DNA of 64,000 bases from Burkholderiales bacterium (GTDB lineage Bacteria; Pseudomonadota; Gammaproteobacteria; Burkholderiales; Burkholderiaceae_C): assembly GCA_947453625.1 (NCBI GenBank), contig CANGHK010000012.1, forward strand, positions 36,526 to 100,525, read 5' to 3'. Shown in pieces: positions 1 to 9,497 of the stretch (its first letter is position 1; each line of letters opens with the position of its first letter). A program made the translations under genes and the position numbers. Below the pieces are notes generated by a model. It was given only the letters and a program-made list of their open reading frames with translations, searched no databases and was not told the origin of the DNA.

Positions 1-2
1 AG

Positions 3-1691
3 GACGGTATCGAGACTGCGGTGACGCTGGCCGTGCTCTACGCCTTCTACCGCCGCTTCGTGGTCAGGCCGGCAAGGCTGGAGCCCAACCGCGAGGCCAC
101 GCTGGTGCTGTCGCTGATCCTGGCCATCATGGTCACCGATTTCGCCTTCGACGGTTTCCGCTTCGTGCTGCTGTCGGGCAGCGTGCCGGGGGTGGCGCAT
201 GAGCGCGACTTCGCGTTCGCGGGCGGCGCGGTGGCGCGCTGGTTTTCCGGGCTGTCGCCGGCCGCGCTGCAGGCCGGCTACTGGCTGTCCTACTGGACGC
301 AGATGGTGGTGGTGTTCTCTTTTCTGGTGCTGCTGCCGGCGGGTGAGCATTTCCACATCGTCACCGCCTTGCCCACGCTGTTTTTCCGCCGCGGCCGGCC
401 TGCCAACCGGGTGCCCGGCGTCGACATCGACAAGCTGATGGAGGCCACCGAAGAGGCCGACATGAAGGCCGGCGTGCGCAGCCTGCGCGACCTGGTCTGG
501 AAGGAGGGGCTGGATGTCTTCACCTGCACCGAATGCGGCCGTTGCAAGGACGCCTGCCCGACCCACCTGACCGGCAAACCCCTGTCGATGAAGGCCGTCA
601 ACGACAGTCTGAAACAGCAATTGCTGTCGCATCGCGGGCTGGTCATCACGCGCGATCCGGGCAACGAATTGCCTGCGCTGGTGGGTGGCGCGATCAGCGA
701 AGACACGCTGTGGGCCTGCACCACCTGTGGCTACTGCGAGGCGGCCTGCCCGATCGAGCTTGAGCACCTGGACCGTTTCTTCCGGATGCGCCAGCACCAG
801 GTGATGATCGTCGGCGAGTTTCCGCACGAGCTGAAGAAGGTGTTCGAGGCCTACGAATCCCAGGGCAACCCCTGGGGCCTGCAGTCTGGTCAACGCGGCG
901 ACTGGGCGCAGGGCCTGGGCGTGCCGCTGGTGCGCAGCGTGGCCGATGCGGCCGGGCTGGACTACCTGTTCTACGTCGGTTCGGCGATGTCCTACGACCC
1001 ACGCGGCCAGAAGATCGCGCGCGCCTTCGTCGCCATCCTGCAGCAGGCGGGCGTGCGCTTCGGCATGCTGGGCGAGCGCGAGGGCTCGACCGGCGAATGT
1101 GTGCGCCGGGTCGGCAACGAGATGCTGTTCCAGCAGTTGGCGAGCACGCTGGTGGGCACCTTGGGCCAGCTCGGCGTGACGCGCATCGTCACCTGCGACC
1201 CGCATGCGATGAACTCGCTGCGCAACGAGTACCCCGAGTTCGGCGGCCACTATGAACTGGTCCACCACACGCAGTTGATCGAGGCCTTGCTGTTGCAAGG
1301 CCGCATCCGGGTCAGGCAGGCGCTGCAGCGGGTGGTCTACCACGACCCCTGTTATCTCGGGCGGCACAACGGCGAGTTCGACGCGCCGCGCGCCATCCTG
1401 GCCCGGCTGTGCAGCGATGCGCCGCTGGAGATGGCCTTGTCGCGCGAAAAGGCAATGTGCTGCGGTGCCGGCGGCGGCCGCATGTGGATGGAGGAACACA
1501 TCGGCATGCGCATCAACATCACGCGCGTCGAGCAGGCGCTCGCCACCGCGCCGCAGACGGTGGCCACGGCCTGTCCCTACTGTGCGGTGATGATGGCCGA
1601 CGGCCTGGCCGTGGCCCAGCCCGGCGGCACCACCCTGTCACGCGACATCGCCGAACTGGTGGCCGAGGCGATGGTGGTGGGGCCGGCCTGA
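3..1691 (+). CDS. Membrane-associated (Fe-S) oxidoreductase, FadF/HdrD-like (5' end outside window)
   Basis: The reading frame is open to the left edge, so the gene starts upstream; 562 residues are visible. The first ~130 visible residues contain hydrophobic segments, as in the nitrate-reductase-gamma-like membrane domain of this family. Two 4Fe-4S motifs follow: CTECGRCKDACP (nt ~525-560) and CTTCGYCEAACP (nt ~717-752). The C-terminal half carries CCG-type cysteine motifs: HDPCYLG (~1340) and CCGAGGGRMW (~1459). This order (membrane domain, ferredoxin-type domain, CCG domain) is that of FadF-like proteins, thought to pass electrons from electron-transfer flavoprotein to membrane quinone during acyl-CoA oxidation. 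That role fits the acyl-CoA synthetases and acyl-CoA dehydrogenase in this window but is inferred. Convergent with ribA, 37 nt away. Confidence 0.85.
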   Translation, partial: DGIETAVTLAVLYAFYRRFVVRPARLEPNREATLVLSLILAIMVTDFAFDGFRFVLLSGSVPGVAHERDFAFAGGAVARWFSGLSPAALQAGYWLSYWTQMVVVFSFLVLLPAGEHFHIVTALPTLFFRRGRPANRVPGVDIDKLMEATEEADMKAGVRSLRDLVWKEGLDVFTCTECGRCKDACPTHLTGKPLSMKAVNDSLKQQLLSHRGLVITRDPGNELPALVGGAISEDTLWACTTCGYCEAACPIELEHLDRFFRMRQHQVMIVGEFPHELKKVFEAYESQGNPWGLQSGQRGDWAQGLGVPLVRSVADAAGLDYLFYVGSAMSYDPRGQKIARAFVAILQQAGVRFGMLGEREGSTGECVRRVGNEMLFQQLASTLVGTLGQLGVTRIVTCDPHAMNSLRNEYPEFGGHYELVHHTQLIEALLLQGRIRVRQALQRVVYHDPCYLGRHNGEFDAPRAILARLCSDAPLEMALSREKAMCCGAGGGRMWMEEHIGMRINITRVEQALATAPQTVATACPYCAVMMADGLAVAQPGGTTLSRDIAELVAEAMVVGPA

Positions 1692-1728
1692 AGCGGGCGC
1701 GGCAGCCGCGGAACCCGCGTCGGCTGGA

Positions 1729-2445
1729 TCAGACCGCTTCGTCGGGCCCGTAGTGGCCCATGCGCCGCGACTTGGTCTGCAGATAGGCCCGGTTGTGCGG
1801 ATTGGACGGCATGTGCAGCGGCAGGCGCTCCACCACGTCTATGCCCAGGCCTTGCAGCGCCTCGACCTTGGCCGGGTTGTTGGTCAGCAGGCGCACCTGG
1901 GCCACGCCCAGCTGGCGCAGCATCGAGGCCGCCATGGCGTAGTCGCGGGCATCGTCGGGCAGGCCCAGCAGGCGGTTGGCTTCCACCGTGTCGGCGCCGG
2001 CCTGCTGCAGCGCGTAGGCCCGGATCTTGTTGACCAGGCCGATGCCGCGGCCTTCCTGGCGCAGGTAGAGCAGCAGGCCGCGACCGGCCTCGGCGATCGC
2101 GCTCAGCGCGCCTTCGAGCTGGGCGCCGCAATCGCATTTCAGGCTGTACAGCGTGTCGCCGGTCAGGCATTCGCTGTGCAGGCGGGTCAGCACCGGCGCG
2201 CCGTCGTCCAGCTTGCCCAGGCTCAGCGCCGCGTGCTCGGCGCCGGTTTCGGGGTCGACCAGGCCGTGCAGGTCGAATTCGCCCCAGCGCGTGGGCAAGC
2301 GGCAGCTGACCAGGGTGCCGGGCGCGGGCGTGGCCGGCGCGCCGGGCAGTGCAGCGGCGGGTGCGGCGGGTGCGGCGGGAGATGCGTCGGTTGCCGCGGT
2401 CATGGCCGGATTGCCGGCAGCAGCCGGCAGGAAGCGAGCGTTCAT
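1729..2445 (-). CDS. ribA: GTP cyclohydrolase II
   Basis: First committed step of riboflavin synthesis: GTP to 2,5-diamino-6-ribosylamino-4(3H)-pyrimidinone 5'-phosphate, formate and pyrophosphate, in the cytoplasm. Diagnostic features are the zinc-binding cysteines in CLTGDTLYSLKCDCG, the catalytic region YLRQEGRGIGL, and the LLTNNPAKV segment near the end. It is a stand-alone RibA without the DHBP synthase (RibB) domain. The N-terminus carries an Ala/Pro-rich extension of ~45 residues before the conserved LPTRWGEF start of the fold. An internal ATG at 2403 would remove 14 residues; neither start has a clear Shine-Dalgarno, so the start is uncertain. Confidence 0.95.
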   Translation of the reverse strand: MNARFLPAAAGNPAMTAATDASPAAPAAPAAALPGAPATPAPGTLVSCRLPTRWGEFDLHGLVDPETGAEHAALSLGKLDDGAPVLTRLHSECLTGDTLYSLKCDCGAQLEGALSAIAEAGRGLLLYLRQEGRGIGLVNKIRAYALQQAGADTVEANRLLGLPDDARDYAMAASMLRQLGVAQVRLLTNNPAKVEALQGLGIDVVERLPLHMPSNPHNRAYLQTKSRRMGHYGPDEAV

Positions 2446-2557
2446 TGCTGGGGCCGGCGCCTTAGCCAGGCCAGGGTGGTTGCAGGGTACTTCGGCATTG
2501 TCGGTGATCGGGGAATCCGGAATTCGGCAGCTCGGCCAGGACGGCCGGGCCGGTGGC

Positions 2558-4126
2558 TCAGACGATGCGGCTCTTGTGCCCGGCCCAGTACGGGTCGCGC
2601 AGCAGGCGCTTATAGAGCTTGCCGGTGGGCAGGCGCGGCAGCGCGACGCTGAAGTCGACCGAGCGCGGACATTTCTGGCGCGACAGGTGCTGGGCGCAAA
2701 AGGCCATCAACTCGGCCGCCAGCTCGGGGCTGGGCTCGACGCCGGGGATGGGCTGAACCACCGCCTTGACTTCTTCGCCCAGGTCGACATTGGGCACGCC
2801 GAACACCGCCGCGTCGGCCACCTTGGGGTGGGTGATCAGCAGGTTTTCGCTTTCCTGAGGATAGATGTTGACGCCGCCCGAGATGATCATGAAAGTGGAG
2901 CGGTCGGTCAGGTAGAGGAATCCATCGTCGTCGATGTAGCCCATGTCGCCCACCGTGCTCATCTCTCCGTCGGCCGAGCGGGTCAGCGCGGTGCGCTCGG
3001 GGTCGTTGAAGTAGACGAAGGGCGATGCGGTCTTGAACCAGATCTCGCCGCTCTGGCCCATGGGCACGGGCTGCATCATCTCGTCGAGCACATGCAGGTC
3101 GCCCATCAGCACCCGGCCCACGCTGCCGCGGTGCGCCAGCCATTCGGCGCTGTTGCAGGCGGTGAAGCCCAGCCCTTCGGTGGCGCCGTAGTACTCGTGG
3201 ATGATAGGCCCCCACCAATCGATCATCTGCTCCTTGACCTGGGCCGGACAGGGTGCGGCGGCATGGATCGCGATCTTCAGCGACGACAGGTCGGCCCGGG
3301 CGCGGACTTCTGGCGCCAGCTTGAGCATGCGCGAGAACATCGTCGGCACCAACTGGCTGTGGGTGATGCGGTACTTCTCGACCAGCGCCAGGTACTGCTC
3401 GGGGTCGAAGTTCTCCATGATCACCACCGTGCCGCCGTGGCGGATCGCCAGGCTGACATTGGCCAGCGGCGCCGAGTGGTAGAGCGGGGCGGGCGACAGG
3501 TACATCATGCCCTCCTCGCACTGCCAGAGATTGCTCAGGAAGCCGAACAAGGCCAGCGGCTGGCTGGGCGGGTTGTCGGGCAGCGGCCGCAGGATGCCCT
3601 TGGGCCGGCCGGTGGTACCCGACGAATACAGCATCGCGGTGCCCAGCCACTCGTCGGCCACCGGGGTGGTGGGGAATCCCGCCACCGCCGTCTCGAAATC
3701 CTGCACCTGGGCCGCGCCGGCCTGGCCTGCCACCGCCGCGCCGCCGCCCACCACCAGGCAGAGCGTGACCTTGGGGCAATCCTGTAGTGCCTGGCGCGCC
3801 ACCGCCAGCTTTTCGACCGAGGTGATCAGCAACTGCGATTCGCTGTTGTTCAGGATGTAGGCCAGCTCCTCCGCCGTCAGGTAAGCGTTGACGCAGGTGT
3901 AGTACAGCCCGGTGCGTTCGCCGGCCATGCAGGCCTCGACGAAGCGGCTGTTGTTCTCCATGAAGATCGCGTAGTGGTCCAGCCGCTGCAGGCCGCGCGC
4001 GCGCAACAGGTGGGCCAATCGGTTGCTGCGCGCCTCCAACTCGGCGTAGCTCACCGCCTCGCCGGTATTCGCCATGATGAAAGCTGGCCGGTCGGCGTGC
4101 TGCTGGGCGTATTTCCCTGCGTACAT
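2558..4126 (-). CDS. AMP-dependent acyl-CoA synthetase (class I adenylate-forming)
   Basis: 522 residues. Activates a carboxylic acid to acyl-AMP and then acyl-CoA. The phosphate-binding loop YSSGTTGRPKG lies at ~167-177, the YYGATEG adenine-binding motif at ~300, the hinge region near STVGDMGYIDDDGF, and the C-terminal catalytic lysine in PTGKLYKR. The start at 4126 has CAGGAGT eight bases upstream; longer readings upstream lack homology and overlap the next gene. Similar in organisation to fatty/aryl acyl-CoA synthetases of FadD13 or CaiC type; substrate cannot be assigned. It is one of four such ligases between 2.5 and 25.5 kb. Confidence 0.9.
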   Translation of the reverse strand: MYAGKYAQQHADRPAFIMANTGEAVSYAELEARSNRLAHLLRARGLQRLDHYAIFMENNSRFVEACMAGERTGLYYTCVNAYLTAEELAYILNNSESQLLITSVEKLAVARQALQDCPKVTLCLVVGGGAAVAGQAGAAQVQDFETAVAGFPTTPVADEWLGTAMLYSSGTTGRPKGILRPLPDNPPSQPLALFGFLSNLWQCEEGMMYLSPAPLYHSAPLANVSLAIRHGGTVVIMENFDPEQYLALVEKYRITHSQLVPTMFSRMLKLAPEVRARADLSSLKIAIHAAAPCPAQVKEQMIDWWGPIIHEYYGATEGLGFTACNSAEWLAHRGSVGRVLMGDLHVLDEMMQPVPMGQSGEIWFKTASPFVYFNDPERTALTRSADGEMSTVGDMGYIDDDGFLYLTDRSTFMIISGGVNIYPQESENLLITHPKVADAAVFGVPNVDLGEEVKAVVQPIPGVEPSPELAAELMAFCAQHLSRQKCPRSVDFSVALPRLPTGKLYKRLLRDPYWAGHKSRIV

Positions 4127-4247
4127 GGGGGACTCCTGGTCGGGGGGTGATGCGGGTGCGCAGCAAGGGCAGCGCGGTGGTGCGCATTGTCCGGGCGCCT
4201 TGGCTGGCGGGCAACGGGGATTGCCCGCTGTCGTGCTGTCGCCTTCG

Positions 4248-4901
4248 CTACAGGCCGCGGCGGCGCTGGGCCAGCGCGGCATGCGCTGCCACCCAGCCGT
4301 CGAAGGCCGCCAGCAAGGGCGCGTAGCGGGCTGCTTGCGATTCCAAGCCGCCCAGCGCCAGGCAGGCGGCTTCCAGCGTCGACCGCTGATCGGGCGCCTG
4401 GGCCTGGCGGATGGTGTAGCGCGACGGCGGCGGCGCGGCCAGCGCCCAGCGCGGCAAGGCCTGCAGCAAGGGATTGAGCGCCAACATCTTGCGCGTCTTG
4501 CGCCAGGTGCCATCCAGCAGCACCAGGCGGAGCGTGGCCGATGCGCTGTCCGACAGGGTCATGGCCGCCGGGCATGACGGGGACGGCGGCGAATGCGGCG
4601 AGGGTGGGTACAGCAGCAGGCTGCGGGCCGTCCCGGCCGCGGTCGGCGCCTGCAGCCAGCCCGCCAGCGCCCGGGCATCGAAGGTCTCGCCCATTTCCAC
4701 CTGGCAAGAGCGCAGGCTCAGCTGCAGCAGGCGTGCGCTGCCCTTGGCCTGGTCCACCTCCATCGGATGCTGCAGCACCAGCAGCGACACCCGGTTGGCG
4801 GTGGGCGTGATCCAGCGGCACAGGCAGCCCGGCAGCGGCCGCGCGCAGCGCGGGCAGGTCGGGCGGGCGTCGGGCGGGGTGGTTGGTTCGGCGGCGGGCA
4901 T
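4248..4901 (-). CDS. DTW domain protein, probable tRNA-uridine aminocarboxypropyltransferase
   Basis: 217 residues. Begins with a zinc-finger-like cysteine cluster (CPRC..PLPGCLCRW) and contains the family signature LLDGTWRKTRKM with the DTW-equivalent triad D-G-T-W, followed by RYTIRQ and a C-terminal EAACLAL helix. DTW proteins (E. coli TapT, formerly YfiP) transfer the 3-amino-3-carboxypropyl group of SAM to uridine 47 of tRNA. Length is close to TapT. Divergent from the DEAD-box helicase with an 81-nt spacer. A proline/serine-rich insert (PPSPHSPPSP) around residue 100 is not typical and probably forms a loop. Confidence 0.82.
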   Translation of the reverse strand: MPAAEPTTPPDARPTCPRCARPLPGCLCRWITPTANRVSLLVLQHPMEVDQAKGSARLLQLSLRSCQVEMGETFDARALAGWLQAPTAAGTARSLLLYPPSPHSPPSPSCPAAMTLSDSASATLRLVLLDGTWRKTRKMLALNPLLQALPRWALAAPPPSRYTIRQAQAPDQRSTLEAACLALGGLESQAARYAPLLAAFDGWVAAHAALAQRRRGL

Positions 4902-4982
4902 GGTTGGCCCAAGCTACCACAGGCCGGAAGCCGACCCGGTACCCGCAGTCAGCCCACGAAAGCCCGGCCGTACACTGAGGCG

Positions 4983-6317
4983 GTGACCGAAACGACTGAA
5001 ACACCCTCCGGCTTTGCCCCGCTCGGCCTGCTGCCGGCCCTCGTCCAGGCGGCGTCCGACGCTGGCTGGACCGCCGTCACGCCCATCCAGGCGCTGGCCG
5101 TTCCCGCCATCCTGCAGGGCCGCGACCTGCTGGCCACCGCGCCCACCGGGTCGGGCAAGACGGCCGCTTTCGCGCTGCCCTTGCTGCAGGCGCTGCTGGC
5201 TGACCCGCAGGCGCTGGCGCGGCGGCCGCGCCGCCTGCACGCGCTGGTCCTGGCGCCGACGCGCGAGCTGGCGGCGCAGATCGGCGAGGTGTTGCAGGCC
5301 TTGGCGCGCAGCGCGGCGCCGGCGCTCAAGACCGTGGTGGCGGTGGGCGGGCTGTCGATCAACCCGCAGATGATGGCCTTGCGCGGCGGCGCCGATGTCG
5401 TCGTGGCCACGCCGGGCCGGCTGCTCGACCTGGTCGACCACGGCGCGCTGCAACTGACCGACTTGGCGCTGCTGGTGCTCGACGAGGCCGACCGCCTGCT
5501 CGACCTGGGTTTTGCCGATGAGGTCGGTCGCTTGCTGGCCCTGTTGCCGGCGCGGCGCCAGACCCTGATGTTCTCGGCCACGCTGCCGCCAGCGGTGGCC
5601 GCGCTGGCCACCCGGCTGTTGGGCGCCCCGTTGCGCCTGGACGCCGGCGAGCCCGACACCGGCGAGCACGCCGCCCCCGACATCGTGCAGCGCGCGGTCG
5701 AGGTCGACAGCGACCGCCGCACCTTGCTGCTGCGCCACCTGATCCAGAGCGAGGGCTGGCAGCGGGTGCTGGTGTTCGTCGCCACCCAGTACGCCAGCGA
5801 GCATGTGGCCGACAAACTGCGGCGCGCCAAGCTGCCTGCCGCGGCGCTGCACGGCCAGCTCAGCCAGGGCCGGCGCACCCAGGCGCTGGCCGATTTCCAG
5901 GCCGGCCGCTTGACGGTGCTGGTGGCCACCGACCTGGCCGCGCGCGGCATCGACGTGGTGGGTCTGGCCGCGGTGGTCAACCACGACCTGCCGCGCTCGG
6001 CGGTGGACTACACCCACCGCATAGGCCGCACTGGCCGGGCCGGCGAGCGTGGCGTCGCGCTCAGCTTCGTCACCCCCGACCTGCCCGGCAGCGAGGTGCA
6101 TTTCCGGCTGATCGAAAAACGCCAGGGCCAGCGGGTGCCGCGCGAGCAGGTGGCCGGTTTCGAGCCCAAGCTGGCGCCGGCGCTGCCACAGCCCGACCTC
6201 AACGGCAGTCTGGACGGCGGCATCAAGGGCAGTCGCAAGAGCAAGAAGGACAAGCTGCGCGAGGCGGCCGCAGCCCCCCGCGCGACCCGAAACAGCGGCA
6301 CGCGCTCGGGACGCTGA
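4983..6317 (+). CDS. DEAD-box ATP-dependent RNA helicase, RhlE-like
   Basis: 444 residues from a GTG at 4983. Helicase motifs in order: Q motif (VTPIQALAVP), I (ATAPTGSGKTAAF), Ia (APTRELA), Ib (TPGRLLDL), II (VLDEADRLL), III (SATLP), IV region (VLVFVATQ), V (ATDLAARGID) and VI (HRIGRTGRAG). The C-terminal tail after ~390 is short and Lys/Arg-rich, typical of RhlE-type helicases acting in ribosome assembly or RNA decay. The frame stays open upstream to about 4593 but that part is antisense to the DTW gene and has no homology, so GTG 4983, just before the recognisable N-terminus, is preferred. Start choice is moderately certain. Confidence 0.88.
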   Translation: MTETTETPSGFAPLGLLPALVQAASDAGWTAVTPIQALAVPAILQGRDLLATAPTGSGKTAAFALPLLQALLADPQALARRPRRLHALVLAPTRELAAQIGEVLQALARSAAPALKTVVAVGGLSINPQMMALRGGADVVVATPGRLLDLVDHGALQLTDLALLVLDEADRLLDLGFADEVGRLLALLPARRQTLMFSATLPPAVAALATRLLGAPLRLDAGEPDTGEHAAPDIVQRAVEVDSDRRTLLLRHLIQSEGWQRVLVFVATQYASEHVADKLRRAKLPAAALHGQLSQGRRTQALADFQAGRLTVLVATDLAARGIDVVGLAAVVNHDLPRSAVDYTHRIGRTGRAGERGVALSFVTPDLPGSEVHFRLIEKRQGQRVPREQVAGFEPKLAPALPQPDLNGSLDGGIKGSRKSKKDKLREAAAAPRATRNSGTRSGR

Positions 6318-6328
6318 TCGGGGCGTGT

Positions 6329-6345
6329 AGCGCTGCGCACCGCAG
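6329..6345 (+). terminator. GC-rich hairpin after the helicase gene
   Basis: Perfect 7-bp stem (CGCTGCG / CGCAGCG) with a 3-nt loop, 11 nt after the helicase stop codon. There is no U-tract, so it could be a terminator needing Rho or only an mRNA 3'-end stabiliser. Confidence 0.35.
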
Positions 6346-6908
6346 CGGCCCGAGTTCGGTGCCGCAGGCTTGACGTGATGACTCAGCTTGTCCTGGTCAG
6401 CACTTCGGGTGGCGGTTCCCGCAGTTGGCCACTTCCGGCAAATGCCATTGTTTGCAGGCTGGCCGGACGACGGACCAGACCGCCAGCGGCCGACCAAGAC
6501 GCCGCACTCTGGACCCGCGTACGACGCCGAGCTGACCTTCGTTCCATCCGATTCGAGAACGCAAAGCGGACGGCCGAGAGGCGATCTTGATCATTACCCA
6601 CTGGCTTCCCCAATCGCGCAGCCGTGGTGCGAGGTGAGCTTGGGGCCGATCAGCTTTGACTTGCCATGTCAGCAGCATTGCTGTGGAGCTGCTTGTCTAA
6701 TTTGGGAACAAGCAAGTCCGACAGCCTCAAGTCGCGTCAAAAGGCCAGATCGTGTTGCCCGCCGGATTGCGACGCCATCTCCGGGATGGGTGCAGGCGCC
6801 AGGATTGAGATGCTCGAGGAATCGGGCCGGCTGAAACTGCGCGTTGTCCGTTCGGTCGCCACGGCCGACTTGACCGTTATGGCGGATGTGTTGGCCACCC
6901 CAGGCCGC
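6346..6908. other. Long non-coding or degenerate stretch between helicase and ligase genes
   Basis: About 560 nt with lower GC than its surroundings. Open frames exist on both strands (for example 6388-6834 on plus) but they are rich in Arg, Ser, Pro and Cys, have no plausible ribosome-binding sites and match no domain I recognise. It may hold the decayed remains of a gene or an intergenic repeat. Confidence 0.45.
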
Positions 6909-8474
6909 TCAGGCTGCGCCGGCAGCCCAGGCCTCGCGAAGTTCGCGCTTGAGCACTTTGCCGATCGCGCTGCGCGGCAACTCGTCGACCCAGCGCAGGC
7001 CGGACAGGCGCTGGGTCTTGCCGACCTGCTGGTTGAACCAGTCGCGCAGTGCCTCGGCGCTGTCGGCGTTGCCGGCCTGCCGTACCACGAAGGCCACCGG
7101 CGTCTCGCCCCATTCGGCTGAAGGGATGCCCACCACCGCCGCGTCGGCCACGGCCGGGTGGCCGCGCAGCACCGCCTCCAGATCGCTCGGGTAGATGTTG
7201 AAGCCGCCGGAAATCACCATGTCCTTGCGCCGGTCGTGCAGCGTCAGGAAGCCGTCGGCGTCGAAGCGGCCGACATCGCCGGTGCGGATGAAGCGCTGGC
7301 CTTGGGCGTCGAACCACTCGGCCTCGGCGGTCTTGGCCGGCTGGTTGTGGTAGCCGGTCATCATGCCGTTGGACCGGCCCACCACCTCGCCGCTCTCGCC
7401 CACCGTCGTCAGTTCGCGGCCGTCCTCGTCGATCAGCCGGATGTCATGGCCCTCGGCTGGCTGGCCCACGGTGTGCAGCTTGGTCGGGTGCAGATGGGCA
7501 TGCAGGATGCAGGTGCCGCCGCCCTCGGTCATGCCGTAATACTCGACCAGCCCGCCCGGCCAGCGCGCCAGCACGTCGGCCTTGAGCGGGGCCAGGAAGG
7601 GCGCGCTGGTGCAGAACTTCATCCGGAAGCTGCTCAGGTCGAAGCTGTCGAAATCGGGCCGCGCCATCAGCCGCTGGTATTGCACCGGCACCAGCATCGC
7701 GTGGCTGACGCGCTCGGCCTGGGCGATCCGCAGGTAGGCGGCGGCATCGAACTTGGGCATCAGCACCAGGCAGCCACCCCAGGCCAGCGTGGGGATCACC
7801 GCCACCAGCGAGGTGTTGCTGTAGAGCGGGGTGGCGACCAGCGTGACGGTTGTTGCGTCGTAGCCCGACATCGCCGCGCGCTGGATATGGGCCCAGCGCA
7901 TCGCATGCGACTGCACGATGCCCTTGGGCGTGCCGGTGGTGCCCGACGAGTAGATCAGGTTGAACGGCCAGGCCGGGTCTATCGCCACCGGCGTGGGCTT
8001 GGCGCCAGCGCCCATCAGCCAGGGCGCGAGTGGCGACTGGGCGTCGACCGCATCGAGCCGGGTCAGCGGCAGGTCGGCGGGCAGATGGGCGCCACCCGCG
8101 GCGAGTGCGGCCAAAATGCCGCCGTCGACGAAGAAACGGCGCGCGCCGGCGTCCACCGCCATGTCGACCAGTTGAGCCGGGGTCGAACTCGGCGCCAGCG
8201 GCGCCACCGCCAGGCCGGCGCGCAGCGCGCCGATAAACACCGCCACATACTCGACGCTGCTGCCGCCACAGACCGCCACCACCGCGCCGGGCAGGGCGCC
8301 GTCGCGCTGCAGTGAGGCGGCCACGCGGTCGGCCAGCGCGTCGAGCTCGGCGTAGCTCAGCCGGCGCTCACCCACCACCAGTGCGGTGGCGGCTGGGCGT
8401 TGGCGGGCCTGCGCTGCCACCAGCGTCGGCAGGTCGGAGAAGGGCAGTGATTCCGGGGCGGCGGGTGGGGTCAT
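6909..8474 (-). CDS. AMP-dependent acyl-CoA synthetase
   Basis: 521 residues. Phosphate loop YSSGTTGTPKG at ~175-185, EYYGMTEGGGT at ~315, GDVGRFDADGFLTLHDRRKDM hinge at ~410, and C-terminal catalytic lysine in SAIGKVLKREL. Length and motif spacing are those of medium/long-chain or aryl CoA ligases; the substrate is unknown. The ATG at 8474 is chosen because homology begins just after it and an AGGATC element lies upstream; further upstream the frame continues but overlaps the divergent SDR promoter. The divergent SDR gene starts 148 nt away, so the two may be co-regulated from this spacer. Confidence 0.88.
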   Translation of the reverse strand: MTPPAAPESLPFSDLPTLVAAQARQRPAATALVVGERRLSYAELDALADRVAASLQRDGALPGAVVAVCGGSSVEYVAVFIGALRAGLAVAPLAPSSTPAQLVDMAVDAGARRFFVDGGILAALAAGGAHLPADLPLTRLDAVDAQSPLAPWLMGAGAKPTPVAIDPAWPFNLIYSSGTTGTPKGIVQSHAMRWAHIQRAAMSGYDATTVTLVATPLYSNTSLVAVIPTLAWGGCLVLMPKFDAAAYLRIAQAERVSHAMLVPVQYQRLMARPDFDSFDLSSFRMKFCTSAPFLAPLKADVLARWPGGLVEYYGMTEGGGTCILHAHLHPTKLHTVGQPAEGHDIRLIDEDGRELTTVGESGEVVGRSNGMMTGYHNQPAKTAEAEWFDAQGQRFIRTGDVGRFDADGFLTLHDRRKDMVISGGFNIYPSDLEAVLRGHPAVADAAVVGIPSAEWGETPVAFVVRQAGNADSAEALRDWFNQQVGKTQRLSGLRWVDELPRSAIGKVLKRELREAWAAGAA

Positions 8475-8622
8475 GGCGGCAGATCCTGGGTGGCTTGGCG
8501 GGTTCGGGGGGCCGGCCACGATAGCAGCGTGCTGCCACCGCGGCTTGTCACCCAGGTGCTTGTCGGACCGGCCCGCTGGCGTGCCGAATGCGGGTTCGAC
8601 AGCCAACAGCGAGTGTGACGTG

Positions 8623-9408
8623 ATGGACTTCCAGGGCAAGGTGGTGGTGGTGACTGGCGGGGCCTCGGGCATAGGCCAGGCGCTGTGCCGGGCATTCGCT
8701 CAGGCCGGCGCGCGCGGTGTGGTGGTGGCCGACCTCGACGCGGCGGGCGCTGCCGCGGTGGCAGCCGAGATCGGCGGCCTGGCCGTGCCCACCAACGTCG
8801 CGGTCGAGGCCGAGGTTCGGCAACTGGTCGAGCGCGCCACCGCGCAGTACGGCCAAGTCGACATTTTCTGCAGCAACGCCGGCATCCTGTCGCGCAGCGA
8901 CGCCGACGCGCCCACCGCGGTCTGGCAGCGGCATTGGGACGTCAACGTGATGGCCCATGTCTTCGCGGCCAACGCCGTGCTGCCGCAGATGCTGGCGCGC
9001 GGCCAGGGCTGGCTGCTGCAGACGGCTTCAGCGGCCGGCCTGCTCAGCCAGGTCAACGCGGCGCCTTATTCGGTCACCAAGCATGCGGCGGTCGGCTTTG
9101 CCGAGTGGCTGTCCATCGCCCATGGCGACGCCGGCATCCATGTCAGTTGCCTGTGCCCGCAAGGCGTGCTGACGCCGATGCTGCTGAGCGCCGACAGCGA
9201 CACCGGCCGGCCGAGCTTTCTGGGCGATGGCGCGCTGACGGCCGAGGCAGTGGCGCTTTGCGCGCTGCAGGGGCTGCGTGAAGACCGTTTCCTGATCCTG
9301 CCGCACGCCGAGGTGCTGACCTTCTGGCAGCGCAAGGCGCAAGACTGCGAGCGCTGGCTGCGCGGCATGCGCCGGTTGCGTGCCAAGGTGATGGGCGGCG
9401 CGTCCTGA
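8623..9408 (+). CDS. SDR family NAD(P)-dependent oxidoreductase
   Basis: 261 residues, a classical short-chain dehydrogenase. Cofactor motif TGGASGIGQ at ~10-18, the NAG segment (CSNAGIL) at ~85, catalytic Ser in TASAAG, and the YxxxK active site YSVTKHA at ~150. The acidic residue after the second beta strand (VADLD) suggests NAD rather than NADP preference. The substrate loop after CPQGV is normal in length. Divergent from an acyl-CoA synthetase, suggesting a role in degradation of an acyl or alcohol substrate; the exact reaction cannot be assigned. Confidence 0.88.
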   Translation: MDFQGKVVVVTGGASGIGQALCRAFAQAGARGVVVADLDAAGAAAVAAEIGGLAVPTNVAVEAEVRQLVERATAQYGQVDIFCSNAGILSRSDADAPTAVWQRHWDVNVMAHVFAANAVLPQMLARGQGWLLQTASAAGLLSQVNAAPYSVTKHAAVGFAEWLSIAHGDAGIHVSCLCPQGVLTPMLLSADSDTGRPSFLGDGALTAEAVALCALQGLREDRFLILPHAEVLTFWQRKAQDCERWLRGMRRLRAKVMGGAS

Positions 9409-9431
9409 GCCGGATGCGCTGCAAGCACCCC

Positions 9432-9458
9432 AAAAAAAAGGCTGGGAAATCCCAGCCT
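9432..9458 (-). terminator. Rho-independent terminator of the small secreted protein gene
   Basis: On the minus strand a perfect 8-bp stem (AGGCTGGG / CCCAGCCT, loop ATTT) is followed by eight U residues (A-run 9432-9439 on plus). It lies about 40 nt past the stop codon of the gene at 9498-9713. A second perfect 7-bp hairpin (9467-9484, CCGGCCG stem) lies between it and the stop codon. This is the clearest intrinsic terminator in the window. Confidence 0.85.
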
Positions 9459-9497
9459 AGAGTTTCCCGGCCGATTTCGGCCGGAGAACAGTGCAGA

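Noticed and set aside
2153..3787. 544-codon plus-strand open frame
   Set aside because: Antisense to ribA and an acyl-CoA synthetase; no homology-like motifs and no ribosome-binding site.
6388..6834. 148-codon plus-strand frame in the 6.3-6.9 kb gap
   Set aside because: No ribosome-binding site, no domain, cysteine/proline/arginine-rich shadow-like composition.
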